Assembly: GCA_039519185.1 (NCBI GenBank)
Contig: CM076849.1
Location: 56,493,087 to 56,557,086 of the forward strand
Direction: 5' to 3'
From: Astragalus membranaceus
Lineage: Eukaryota > Streptophyta > Magnoliopsida > Fabales > Fabaceae
Length of the DNA: 64,000 nt
Positions 21,991-32,859 of the stretch are shown here, piece by piece; position 1 is the first letter of the stretch; each line of letters starts with the position of its first letter. The position numbers were made by a program, and so were the translations under genes. Below the pieces are notes generated by a model, which saw nothing but the letters and a program-made list of their open reading frames with translations, was not told the origin of the DNA and did no database searches.

Positions 21991-22887
21991 AGTTTGATTC
22001 CTTCACTGTTTGATCCCATATCGCCTTGCTTATGACAAAATTTTCAAGCCTCTTACAATTCCCGGCAAACCTAAATGAGATAAATAACATGCATGTGAGA
22101 AATTTTTTTAACATTTTTTTTGTGAATTAATGATGTTGTATGATGGATGAAAGAATGATGTCACGCGTGTTAAAAAGGAAAAGTAAAATAAAATTTTTGG
22201 TGATTCAACTTTGAGAAAGCATTAACTATGTGCCACCTCCTATATATGTAAAAGGGAAAAAGAAATAAATGGTTTTGATGATTTGATTTTTTTTGAGAAA
22301 AAATTATCTGTAATGATGCAGCGGGTAGGTGAAATGCCCTTGTGTCCTAAACAAGTTATGTCTTATATATAGGTCATGGTCTAGGGTCACTTATGTGATC
22401 AGACTCTCAGGTGGCTCTATTCACTTCCTCACAAAGGTCTCCAGAGCTAAAATCCCCTTCATGACATGATCCACAACGATAGCGAGCTGCCTGGTGTGGG
22501 ATACCATGAAAGAGCGTACTCTAGCTGAGACTTTCATGAGAGTCAGACAGAGAAAATCCAGAATGACTGTCACTAATAACCTCCACTCGTCCTAGGTTAT
22601 TTTCAGAGCTGGGTATAAGGCCCCACTCAGAAGTGTGTGAATAAACATGTGTAAGTGACGTGTGTGATATGGGCATAATACCTAGACTACTCAAGCTGCA
22701 AAAGAAATACAGATAATAGTACAAAGGTCTTCTACCCTAAGGTTCAATAAAGCAAAAAAATAAATAAATAAAATAGACATGCAAATATAAGCGTTAAGGG
22801 TAAACAAAGTACTAAATTAACAATAATCTACACACTTGATTAAATTAGGCTTGACCCTCTTAAATTATCCCCAGTGAAGTCGCCAGC
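21991..22887 (-). other. Element B 5' untranslated region and primer binding site
   Basis: Noncoding between the right LTR and ORF1. Immediately next to the LTR the minus strand reads TGGCGACTTCACTGGGGATA (22886-22867). That is where the primer binding site should be, and it resembles the tRNA-Arg-type site I recall for Ogre elements. No gene is seen in the rest. Confidence 0.6.
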
Positions 22888-25700
22888 TGTAGCGACCGAA
22901 AAATCCGAAGGAGGGATTCTTCGTCATTTTGAAAATGAAGCCGCCATCAATATTTATTAAATAGGAAAACATTGAAAAAACCTTTATTTCTGGGTTCGGG
23001 GGTCGATTATGTGTGGGGAAGGTATTAGCACCCCACAACATCCTTTCAAAAAAAGGTTACCATTTAATTTGATGTGTAGAAAAAAAGTTAATTCGAAGAA
23101 AGCACTCTAATTTACCCTTTTTATTATTTGCGAAACTGAAAAGGAAGACTTAATAAAAATTTTAGTTTTTTGTGCTTGACACTCCTGCTCCTACGTATCC
23201 CCAGGTGCGATGGGGAAATCAAAGCTACGTAGTTCTTGGGTAGAAAACGTTTGTGTGTTTGGTTTTTTTTTTGAAATTGGGAGAGATATTCGTAATGACC
23301 AAACAAGTAAAACTCAGAGTGGTCATCACTCATAGCTCGTTTGAAAGCTAAAGTTGTTACTAACGGTCAAACAAGCTAAGCTCAGAGTGACCTTTAGTAA
23401 CAAAGCATTTTTATGTTTGGGAAAATGTTTATTTTTTATTTGGGAAAAGATAGGTTTGTGAAAGAAAATGTTTATTTGTAGAAAAGAAATTTTAAAAGAA
23501 AGGAAAGAAAAGGGGGTGCACATTTAAAAAAAGGAGGTGTGAAAAGGAGCAGGAGGTTGTATTTTTAAAAACTGGGAGGTGCAGATAGCGATCCCAGATC
23601 ACTTATTGGTCAGCAGGCCTGCGTTTTCAAAAAAAAGGGTTGCATGGGGTATATTATCAAAAACAGAGTGGTGTAATTAGCAACAGGGGATGTATCATAA
23701 AAAAAGGTGCGACTAACAAAATAGCCCAATTCACACTGTTTGGCTTCGGGTCTGTGCGAACTGGGCTTAAGTGAGGGGGTACACGAACTAAAAAAGAAAG
23801 GTGCAGGAAGTAATCTGAAATAAAAACTAAGAAAGAAAAAAAAGGGATCCGAAATGGGTAGCTATATAAGGGACCTTTATTTTAACCTAACCCTAATTCT
23901 CAATCTTTCTTCTTCTCACGGCGCCGCAACACCCATTCCCTCTCCCTCTCAACCCTAGCTTCGTTTTGCCCCTCTCCTCACCGAACCACACCGAATCTCA
24001 CCGCCGTTCTCACTTTCCTCCCTCTCCTCCGCATAAACCGATCCTCAAAACTCTCACCCCAATCTTCAGTTTTTTTTAAAACCGCACCTCCGTTTTTAGC
24101 AGAGAGAGTGAGATGTCCAAAGAAAGAGAAAGTGAGAGAAAGAGAGAAAGAATGGAGAAATGGAGAGGGAATGGGTACGGTGGTGAAGAGGGATTTCAGT
24201 GAGAGAGGAAAAAAGGGATCTGCGAGAGAGAGAGAGAGGGAAAGGCTTCGCGAAAACGGGGAGCGAAGAAAGAACGAAAGGGAAGGTGGAGAGAAATAGC
24301 TCACGTGGATAGAGAGAGAACTTCCGGCGAGGGGGCGGTGGTGCGATTTCGGTGTGGGAGGACGACGACATGCTTGGGGAAAACAAAAACGATGTCGGCG
24401 GAGCCAAGGCAACCGTTCACGACACGATTGAACGCGAATGCGTTTATGGTGGGGGAAGCGAGAGCTTACGGCGGCGAGGTCATGGATGAACGGCCACCGT
24501 CTACGGTGGCCGGAACTAAACAGGTACCTGAATCTTCTCTTCTTCGTATTTTTTTCTCTTCTACCCCTTTTGGATGCTAACTTTTGCTTGTTCTTGAAAC
24601 CCCTTTTTACTAAAATACCCGTTGTCAACCCTGTTTAGCCTATTATTAAGAACCCTAATTTTTTTAACTAACAACTGATTACTAATTTTTTTTTCAAAGA
24701 ACAGAATGCTAAACCCTAGTTTTTGTTATTAACCTATTCCAATTTATTACTGATTTCCTGTCTTTCGGAACTAACTAAACATCAACACTAGTAATTTTTC
24801 CTTTGCCATGATTCTGCTGTTGATCTCATATTTACAAGCCTGATGATTTTTAAAAGCCCTAAATCAACATCTACAAATTCTGTTTGCGTTTTTTGGACAG
24901 ATTATATGATCAACTAGGGATCACATTTTGACAACATCAGGGTTTAATGAAAGGGATGCACGTATGTTCTAAAAAACTAACAAACTAATATTAGTTTATA
25001 GAAGGAACAACATTTACTCCAGCTTCTAATATTCACCTTGGGCTTGCTCTGTTATCGTTGTTGTGCTCTACTGCTACTATTTCTGCTTATTTCAGTCACT
25101 GTCTGTGTTTGTGTGAATTTTCTGTGTATTTTTTGTGTCAATTTTCACCCATTGTGTGCTATCCCCCATTTCTATGACTGTGTTACTATTTTATAGGTGG
25201 ATTGATGAGGTGCTGAGGGGCTAAAAGGACAGTCAGCAATTAGGGCAAATTTAGGGCACAAAAAAGGATAGCATTTTGAGGAGGAATCAAAAGGACAACA
25301 GCTGGAGCAATTTAGGGGGCCAAGGACAGTCAAAGGATGGACAATAGCAAGAAAAAAAAGGAATCAAAAAGGACAGCCAAGCAGCTAGGGCAGCTGCTGC
25401 GCCCTTTTCTCTTCTCCTTTTTTGATTTTGTATTTTTAATTTTTTTGATCTTTTTTTTGCTGTTTGCCTTTTTTTGGCTCTTGTGTGTAAAGAAAAATTA
25501 TATTATATGACAAGAAACTTTCTTTACACCAATAACAATAGACTGCATAATAACAACAACGAAAATAAAATAAAACGAAGCATCAAACAATCGTTGTACG
25601 AGAGTGCCAAAGACACGCGCGTTTAAAACGATATGTGACGCAATGAGAATAAGAACCCTCTTTTAGATTTTAATTGATCGGACAAAATTAGGGTATGACA
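22888..25700 (-). repeat. Element B right LTR (5' LTR of the element)
   Basis: Uninterrupted 2813-bp direct-repeat partner of 4722-9945. It starts TGTAGCGACC and ends GGGTATGACA. It carries the minus-strand TATA box (25186-25197), the opposed plus-strand TATATAAG (23863-23870), the GA-rich segment (about 24100-24310) and the near-palindrome at 24491-24512. Confidence 0.92.
23863..23870 (+). promoter_or_regulatory. Plus-strand TATA box in element B right LTR
   Basis: TATATAAG with an AAGGGACC context and a downstream CT-rich leader, as in the left LTR. From here transcription would run out of element B through 25700 into element A's flank. A CAG/GTACCTG splice donor at 24522-24528 ends an open frame that starts at 24305. 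Confidence 0.45.
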
Positions 25701-25745
25701 CTGGGTCCACCCGGAATCCCGGAGCCATCTACCCCCAGTCATGGG

Positions 25746-28458
25746 TCAAGCGTCTGATGGGCGAGAGTAAATGATCACATGTTCATTGGAAACAAAGTCG
25801 GTCTTGACGATCTCATTCCCCTCCACAGAATAATTAATGCTCAACATCTCTCTATCGAGAGGCAGCGAAGGGTGAATCACGGCAACTTGGTCAAGAGCTT
25901 TGTTAAAGCCTTCCCCCGCCATCCCAAGAGCCATCTCCACTATATCGGCAGTTTCAAGCCGGGCCTTCCGAGCCTTCTCTTCAGCCCACCTCAGTTTCTC
26001 CTGGAGATCTGCAACCTGACTTTGGGGGTCGGTCCCCTCCTCCCGAGCTTTCTGAATATCGGCCTCAAGATCGGAAATCCGATTCCTCAAAGTCGTAACT
26101 AACTCCACAGCTTCTTCCTCTTTGGTCTCAAGCTCGGTAATCCGAAGCTCGAGCTCCTTAGCCTTGTTGGAAGCAGAGTCCCTCTTATTTTCAAGATCTC
26201 TTTTCTCCTTCCGAAGATCGGAGAGGTCCTTCTGAGCCGTCGCCAGAGTAGAAGAGAGCGACTCGTATTTCCTCCTTTCCTCTTCCTTCAGAGCTCGCTC
26301 TTCATCTCTCTCTTTCAGGACCCCTGAAATGAAAAGAATGCAAAACTAAGTTATAAATATAAAGCGACAAAAGCAGCAAGGGAAGGAGACGTCGGTTTCC
26401 CACAATCACCTTTGACTCGGGCTTCTGCTTCCTCCCTTTGCATTTTGGAGACGTCAGCCAGATGCCAAAAAAGTTTCACTGCGGCTTCCACCGGATCAAC
26501 CGGGTACTCCTCAAGATTTTTCCTCAAAAAGTCGTCATCAATTGGGATATTAGAAGATCGACGTTTCTTTGGGCCATCTTTTTCATGACGACCTTTCCTT
26601 GACACCTTGGGAGACCCGCCTTGGTCTGATCACACCCTTTTTCCCAGGGCCTCAGAGGTGGAAGCATGAGTTGAAGGGCGACCAACCTACGCCAAGTTCG
26701 GTTGACGTTTCGATGCTGAAGGTCGCCAGTCTGATCTTCAACACTCACAACCGTAATAGTGTTAATTGGCACAGCTTGTATAGGCTCATCCCGCCTAGGG
26801 GTTCCCCGAGGGATCTGAGGAGCATCGGAGCTGCCTTCCTGAAGGGCGGTCCCTCCTTTCTGCAGCTGCCTTCAGAATGGCAAACTTGTCAGGAGCCATT
26901 TGATCTGCAAAGAAAAACAAAAAGCTGAGATTATGGATTCCGATATTGAGAATATGACAAAAGCAGAAAGCATATCTATTAGTATCCGACCCTACTGAGC
27001 GCTGCTAAAACTTTTGACCTCGAGCCCGCCTCAACCAACTTCGCTGTATCGATACCAAATTTCTTCGGATCTCTCCAAGGAGTCATATCAGCAAAGCTCG
27101 TCAGGATCGCCAAGGATTCTTGGTCTTCGTCACTCAACCTGCTGAAGCTAACCGTATAGGAATTTGGGGGGCGATTGAAGTGAGAGAGAGACCACCCGAT
27201 GGGAAACTTAGTGGACTCTAGAGATTGTCCATCATCGGTATATTTGCCGACGTACTTCACGTCCACGTCATTCATAGGCTCAACAAAGAAGAATCTGTCT
27301 TTCCAATTTCCCTTTAGGGAGTCGGAATAGAGCATGAAAATTTTGGTGTTCCTTCTGGCCCTGAGGCTCACATGCTCCCACCGCTCTTTAGACCCCTCCT
27401 CATGCCGTCTATTTATTTCAAATAAGAAAAGAACAAATTAACGGAGATCGGCCTCTCCAGATGAATGCACATCAGCTCAAAAGCCCGCATGAAGGCCCGG
27501 GCGTTGGGGTGAATTTGGGTAGGAGCGAGGTTCAGTCTTCCCAAAACCTCCTGCTGAAAGGGGGTGAATGGAGGTCGGAGGTTCATAGTGACGATCGTCA
27601 CCTCGTACATCACGAACTTGAGGGCCGGTGCCCAAACGACGACATGCTGACCTTCTCCCATGCCTTCTGCTCTCCATATATCTCCTCTCCTCCCGGCGAT
27701 TATTTTAACAATGTGGCTCATATCATCTCCGGCCTTATACACAGATCGGATCTCCCTCAACGACTCTGGAACCCAGGAATATTCCCCTTGGGTACTTAAA
27801 GGAAACAACAGGGGGACATCGACCAAACCGACCCCAGTGCTGGGGTACTCATCAGAATCACCTTCAGCAAGATCTCCCCCTTTGTTCCGACCTTCAGGAA
27901 GATTTTCTTCGTTGTTCCGACTTTCATTAAAACCCTCCACTTCGACCTCAACTTCGGCCTCACTATCATCAGAACTCCACTTCTCCCTTGCTCTCCCCAT
28001 CACCATCAGCATCGGACTCATCCGACTCAATGACCACTACGTCTTCGGATCGGACTTCGCTCGCGAAACCTTCCTCCACCAATTCATTATCAGGAATCTC
28101 GGGAGAGCGCTATTCCGCTTCGAAGCTATTGGGAGCCGAATTATATCCCTCGTGAACATCGGGCTCAGCCGATCTGAGATTATCGGTGCGAGCTCCTTCT
28201 GAGTCTCTAGGATTAGAAGCCATCAGTTTGGCAACGTTTGGACGATTTATATCGATAACCCGGCGGGTTTGTTTTGTTCTAGCCAGATCGCACCTGCAGA
28301 AATGGGGGCATGCCAAGTCAAGTTTAAGCGCTAAACAGTGGGTCCACAACCAAGTCGGAACACGACTTGACGACCCCCACTCTGTATTTATGAAAACGTG
28401 CAAACAGGAATACCGGCTAAAACAAAAGGCAAAGAGAAAAAGAAACAGTGGAAGCACA
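25746..28458 (-). pseudogene. Element A antisense accessory ORF ('putative gypsy-type transposon' family)
   Basis: Four minus-strand frames align head to tail. 28457-28110 and 28030-27413 have an acidic Ser/Glu-rich N-terminus, then FTPFQQEVLGRLNLAPTQIH and NARAFMRAFELMC. 27371-26979 has RNTKIFMLYSDSLKGNWKDRFFFV. 26605-26351 has FLRKNLEEYPVDPVEAAVKLFWH. 26108-25746 is an RISDLEADI coiled coil ending FVSNEHVIIYSRPSDA. The wording resembles the plant family annotated as putative gypsy-type transposon protein, often found antisense in the 3' part of Tat elements. Some breaks may be introns (for example around 26110-26350), but the one near 27410 looks like a one-base frameshift. The function is unknown. 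Confidence 0.65.
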
Positions 28459-29084
28459 CTAACCTTGGAAATCGAAAGCTAGAAGAAGCTAAACTTGTTC
28501 GCGTGCTCTAACGACCTCAATAAACTGAGAGGCATAGACCCTCGCCACAGTAAGTTGAACGGGAAGCTCGGAGATCAAGGAACAGAATAACGATGTTAAG
28601 GTCGGTACCCGGAGCAATTTGCAAAAAACCAGTGCAAATAAGTGAGTCACTCACACATATTTATAGCGTTCCAATAGCTACGAATTGGGCCTGGGCCTAG
28701 ACAAGGCGTACAATCAATAGCACCTAGTCAGTGCACGTGAATCGAGGCGCCATCATTACGCCACTCCCCATTAAATGACGTGTCCCGTCAACAACATTGA
28801 TGTCAGCACTAGAATCAAGGCGTCGCCATAAAGAGAATACCTCGAGTCACTCGGTTTCGCTTCCTCTGACCCTCGGAAGGTCGCCGCGTATAATGGCCAT
28901 CCAAATACAAGCTCGTGCAGAGCACCTTAAGCTGGTGAAAACACTGATCACAGTATAAGCCCAGCCTCGGAAGTTAGGCGTGTATTTCAGACTGACAAGA
29001 CCGGGTCGGTCTCAGAGGGTACTTCAAATCCGGACAAGGCATCAAGTCGGGCTCGCCCTAGGGCAAACCGACTTGGGGGGCAAC
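28459..29084 (+). other. Element A 3' noncoding region and polypurine tract
   Basis: No frame of interest. The plus-strand polypurine tract ACTTGGGGGGCAAC (29071-29084) abuts the 3' LTR start TGTTATGG. On the minus strand this stretch would hold the promoter of the antisense ORF, but no clear TATA box stands out. Confidence 0.6.
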
Positions 29085-29493
29085 TGTTATGGATTGGGCC
29101 ACTACAGCATTTTGCACTAAGGCCTAATACCAAAGGCAAACCCACAAATTAACGGTGAGGATCAAAGACCTATATCCAATGGTTCCCATTGATTCCCAAA
29201 ACCTATAAATAAGCATTCAATGCTAGCATTAAAGGTACACATTTTCCCAATTCTCAAACTTGCAACTAACTCATTAGCTGACTAGAGGGTCGGAGTGTCA
29301 TTGCAGGTACTACCCCACCTCAGATCGGAGCTCAAGCTCGGGTTGACCAAGAACACCACTACCAACTATCTCGGATCGGATCTGGTATCCAAGGTCGGAT
29401 ACAAGGCAGGAGATAAGGTACAGAACACCCCACAACTTAAATTTTCTAGATTCGTCATTGGCTTATCTTAGCAACTTTACCTTTTCGGTTGCA
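29085..29493 (+). repeat. Element A 3' LTR
   Basis: 409 bp, starting TGTTATGGATTGGGCC after a G-rich polypurine tract and ending CGGTTGCA. The right edge is set by comparison with 32166: both sequences continue GGAAA-CATGATT...ACACTAATTTGG, which is host DNA. The partner LTR is outside the window. Confidence 0.75.
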
Positions 29494-30079
29494 GGAAAAC
29501 ATGATTCAACACTAATTTGGGTGGATTATGTGGGTCTTGTTCATCTTAGGTCTTGCATGTAAACATGAGATATAGTGTCGCAGCCACATGTTCTGCCTAC
29601 ATCAGGTATCGCTTCAATTAATGATCTCCACATAAAAAAATAAAACCCAAATCCCCCGTTGAAATACACGTCTGAGTTTTTAAAAATAAGGAGACTAAAT
29701 GTCTGAGTTTTAAAATAGGGAGACCAAATGTCAGAATTTTTGAAAATAGGGGGATGAAAACTATAATTTAGCCTAAATAAAAGAGACAATATTAATATAG
29801 ATATTTAATCAAATTTGGATTAAAAAAATTATAGAATAACTTCCTAGTTAAGTTAACATATAATCGTTTGTAGAATTAATTAATGAAATTTGAGATTTAA
29901 ACAAATAGATGAGATAAGTATTTTTTTATCTATAAATTCAATGACCAGAACATTTTGTCTTTTCATCCTTGCAACGATGCTTCAGTCTTGAGTGCGTTTC
30001 GCTTTGCCCACGCTCTTGATCCCATATCCGGTTTACTGGTGGTTCCAATTGCAAGCAAAACTCATCGTCGAAGTGGGAG
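29494..30079 (+). other. Host spacer upstream of the F-box gene, part of a tandem duplication
   Basis: 29494-29600 is similar to 32166-32260 (both hold GCATGTAAACATGAGATATAG). 29775-30079 is similar to 34505-34824 (both hold ACATATAATCGTTTGT and CATCCTTGCAACGATGCTTC). 29670-29775 contains decayed text like a MULE or MITE end (AAAATAGGGGGATGAAAACT then TTTAGCC). No clear TATA box was fixed. Confidence 0.6.
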
Positions 30080-31390
30080 ATGGAGAAATCTGAGGTTGTG
30101 GCTGCGTTTGCGATAGTTAAAGCGGTAAAGGTAAGCAATAAACATATACCTGATGATCTTTCCTTCTGCATTCTTTCTAAACTGCCCCTAAAATCATTGA
30201 AGCGATTTGGATGCGTTCACAAATCCTGGGCTTTCTTATTTGAAAACCCTAATTTCACGAGCATGTACAGTAAAAATTACTTATCTACTGACTGCTCTTA
30301 TAACGATGGTACATCCATCCTTCTACATCAGTCTATTCACGATGGTGGTTATGAAAGTATTTATTTTGAAGGTAAATATTTGTTGTACTCTCTTTCTGGT
30401 GAGAGATTTGAGAATATTGTCAAATTAGATTGGCCAAATCCAATCCCAGGGTATGACGATGGTTTTCATATTTGGGGTTCTAGTTCTATTAATGGCATAC
30501 TTTGCCTCGAATGTAAATTCCAAAAAGATATTCTATTGTGGAACTTAGGTACCAAAGAATTTAAGGTAATCCCTTACAGCCCTCTTGATTCTGTTCCTTA
30601 TTGGGAGGTTGAGGTTGTTAAAGGTATATTTGGTTATGACCCTATTAGAGATGACTATAAAGTGATTCGATATATCAAATTTTTTCGAGAAACTGATCGT
30701 GACATTGATGGGATGCCATGGGAAGAAGCTACTGATGGCCATAGATTTGGTTATGACTTTCTTAGAGATGACTATAAGGTGACTCGACATGTAGAGTTTG
30801 AGTTTGACGAAGAGTATGTATCTTATGACTCTTTATGGGAGATATATAGCTTACGAAGCAACTCTTGGAGAACGCTTGATGTTGATATGCTTCTTTCTTG
30901 GGATAATCGAGAAGTGTACTTGGATGGAATGTGTCACTGGTGGAGTAAAAGTAAAGCATTTAATGAAACATATTTGGTGTCATTTCACTTGGGGAATGAG
31001 GTGTTCTTTACAACACCCATACCCTCAAACATGGATGATAATTTTGAGTTTCTATTGGATGTGACACACTTGGTGGTGTTAAATGGGTCTATTGCTCTGA
31101 TCTTCAAAGAGACCGAGACAACTACTTTTCAGATATTCATTTTGGGTGACCTTGGGGTAAAGGAATCTTGGACTAAAATTTTCATTGTTGGTCCATTACC
31201 TTGCATTTGGTATTCTGTTGGAGCAGGAAAGAGGGGCGACATATTTTTCAAAAAAACGGATGGTGGAATAGTTTGGTTTGATTTAAGTACACAGGTGATT
31301 GAGGAGCTTAGTGTTATAACAAGTAAAAATTGTATCAAGATCATAACTTATCAAGAAAATCTTTTTCCATTGGGAGGGATAAGCGATTAA
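30080..31390 (+). CDS. F-box protein (F-box plus associated interaction domain)
   Basis: A single-exon open frame of 436 codons. Residues 22-62 form an F-box (IPDDLSFCILSKLPLKSLKRF, then KSWAFLFENPNF), which would bind SKP1 in an SCF ubiquitin ligase. The rest resembles the F-box-associated domain: SSINGILCLE near 140, LWNLGTKEFKVIP, FGYDPIRDDYKV, SLRSNSWRTL and YLDGMCHWW. That part would choose the substrate, which is unknown. Length fits the family (350-450). The ATG is followed within 60 bases by the F-box, as usual. An oddity is an in-frame 117-bp (39-residue) internal duplication that repeats FGYD..RDDYKV (starting at 30629 and 30746). A truncated relative lies at 34825. It is the best candidate for a live host gene here. 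Confidence 0.88.
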   Translation: MEKSEVVAAFAIVKAVKVSNKHIPDDLSFCILSKLPLKSLKRFGCVHKSWAFLFENPNFTSMYSKNYLSTDCSYNDGTSILLHQSIHDGGYESIYFEGKYLLYSLSGERFENIVKLDWPNPIPGYDDGFHIWGSSSINGILCLECKFQKDILLWNLGTKEFKVIPYSPLDSVPYWEVEVVKGIFGYDPIRDDYKVIRYIKFFRETDRDIDGMPWEEATDGHRFGYDFLRDDYKVTRHVEFEFDEEYVSYDSLWEIYSLRSNSWRTLDVDMLLSWDNREVYLDGMCHWWSKSKAFNETYLVSFHLGNEVFFTTPIPSNMDDNFEFLLDVTHLVVLNGSIALIFKETETTTFQIFILGDLGVKESWTKIFIVGPLPCIWYSVGAGKRGDIFFKKTDGGIVWFDLSTQVIEELSVITSKNCIKIITYQENLFPLGGISD

Positions 31391-32859
31391 TCTTTTTCTT
31401 ATTTTCATCCAAGAGATATACGACAGTGGTTATAAAGATTTTACGTTGAATTCATGTCAACTGCGCATATCATAGTTATAATCAAGTATATGGCAAATCA
31501 ATGAAATCATTTGATCATATACATCTTGCTTTATCAGTTTGATTCACACTAATCCAATTTCTATTACATTTATAAGAATGATCTTTTTCCTTTCCTGAAT
31601 AACCTCTAGTATTATGTAGAAATAGCTTATATTTGGGAAACTTGATAGTCTAATGAGCAATAATTTTTTTTTGAACTTCATTATATATTCTCCTTGAAAT
31701 GTATATACCACTGTGCGTAATTTTGTTCCTTAACCGATAAAATCTAAACATACTAGAGCAAAAGATAGAATTTGTAATTCTCAAAAATTCTGTGTTCAAG
31801 TGTTTGAATTCAGAAAACTAATTTAGACTAATCTCTAAAATCATAGTATAAGCACTAAATAGAATATTCTAGAAGTTAATCTTTGTTATGTGGTGAAGTG
31901 CATGTGCTTTAAAGATCCTTACAGGAAAGCTGAGCTCAACAGTTTCTGTCACTAATTAATGAGCACTTTCTTAATTGAAATGTTTTGGTGAACAACTGCT
32001 TTACTTACATTTTATGTATGCAAATACATGCCAGGGAGCTAGTGTACGTAGTGGTAACTACCTAACCTTATAATTTCAAGGAACTGTGAATAAATTCTCC
32101 TATATGAACAATTTGTATGGCATAAGACCCTCCTCCTCCCTATTATTTGTATTTTTCTTACGGGGAAACATGATTTGACACTAATTTGGATGGATTCTTG
32201 GTCTTTTTCATTTGAGGTTTTGCATGTAAACATGAGATATAGTGCTGCAGCCAAGGATGACTTGCCGAGAAATTCGTTCTCCAACTTAGTCCAATGATAG
32301 TGATTTGATGCAGAATTGCTTAGAATGATAGTAATTATTGTTGTGATATTACTGATACAATATGCACTACGTACACTATTGTGTGTGAAGTGTGTTTTGG
32401 GATAAGGTAAATTTGCAAGTCTTCTTTGGCTACATGTCTATCTCATGTTTACATGTGAGATTCAGGATGATAATGTTGGAATTTTCACAATCAATGTCTC
32501 GGTTTGCCAAAGAGAGATTAATATTGTGATCCTTATATGATGCTTAGGTCCGTTAATTAAGTGATTTATTACTTATGAGTCTTGGACAAGTAAGTACTCT
32601 AAACAATGTTTTAATAGATCCTGTTAAAATTTCAGGATAATGGCTTTGACAATGAAGGAAGTCAATCACTTCACACGGGTGAATGTTCTTAAAAATTTTA
32701 TACAGCTTTCAACATATTGGATATAGATGTCAAGTTGCTGTATCTCTTTAACTAGTTTTAGTTAGTTAGACTTAGTTTCATTTTCTGTTTTTGTTGCCTT
32801 GGGATCCTAACTGGTTTGCACTTGTATATTAGTTTAGATTTACTTGTAAGGGGTTGAAG
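31391..32859 (+). other. Host spacer downstream of the F-box gene
   Basis: No gene recognised. 32166-32260 duplicates the spacer at 29494-29600, marking the start of the second unit of the F-box tandem duplication. The rest is AT-rich without clear element ends. Confidence 0.6.

Larger units (their letters stand above)
4722..25700 (-). mobile_element. Element B: Ogre-type Ty3/gypsy retrotransposon, nearly full-length but decayed
   Basis: Two long direct repeats bound it (4722-9945 with an insertion, and 22888-25700). Each starts TGTAGCGACC and ends GGGTATGACA on the plus strand. In element orientation the LTR therefore begins TGTCATACCCTAATTTTGTC. On the minus strand the internal region reads ORF1, gag, protease, putative intron, RT, double RNase H, integrase and a repeat-bearing 3' UTR. 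An extra ORF1 and an intron between protease and RT are the defining traits of Ogre elements. Without its two inserts the element is about 17.5 kb. The possible target duplications are CCGGT (left) and CTGGG (right), which agree at only three of five bases. Every coding domain carries frameshifts or stops, so it is not autonomous now. Confidence 0.9.
1..29493 (+). mobile_element. Element A: Tat-lineage Ty3/gypsy retrotransposon, 5' end outside window, split by element B
   Basis: The first part (1-4721) holds broken protease, RT, RNase H and integrase frames on the plus strand. The second part (25701-29493) holds an antisense accessory ORF, a polypurine tract and the 3' LTR. Both parts make one element once element B (4722-25700) is taken out. 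The second, archaeal-type RNase H next to integrase and an antisense ORF in the 3' region are known traits of plant Tat elements; assigning this element to that lineage is inference from them. The right boundary at 29493 is supported by a host duplicate (32166 onward) that continues directly from that point. The 5' LTR and gag lie left of the window. Confidence 0.85.

Noticed and set aside
29640..29775. Possible second legume MULE end (AGGGGGATGAAAACT, TTTAGCC)
   Set aside because: Only one decayed side is visible, with no partner end or 9-bp duplication, so no element is called.
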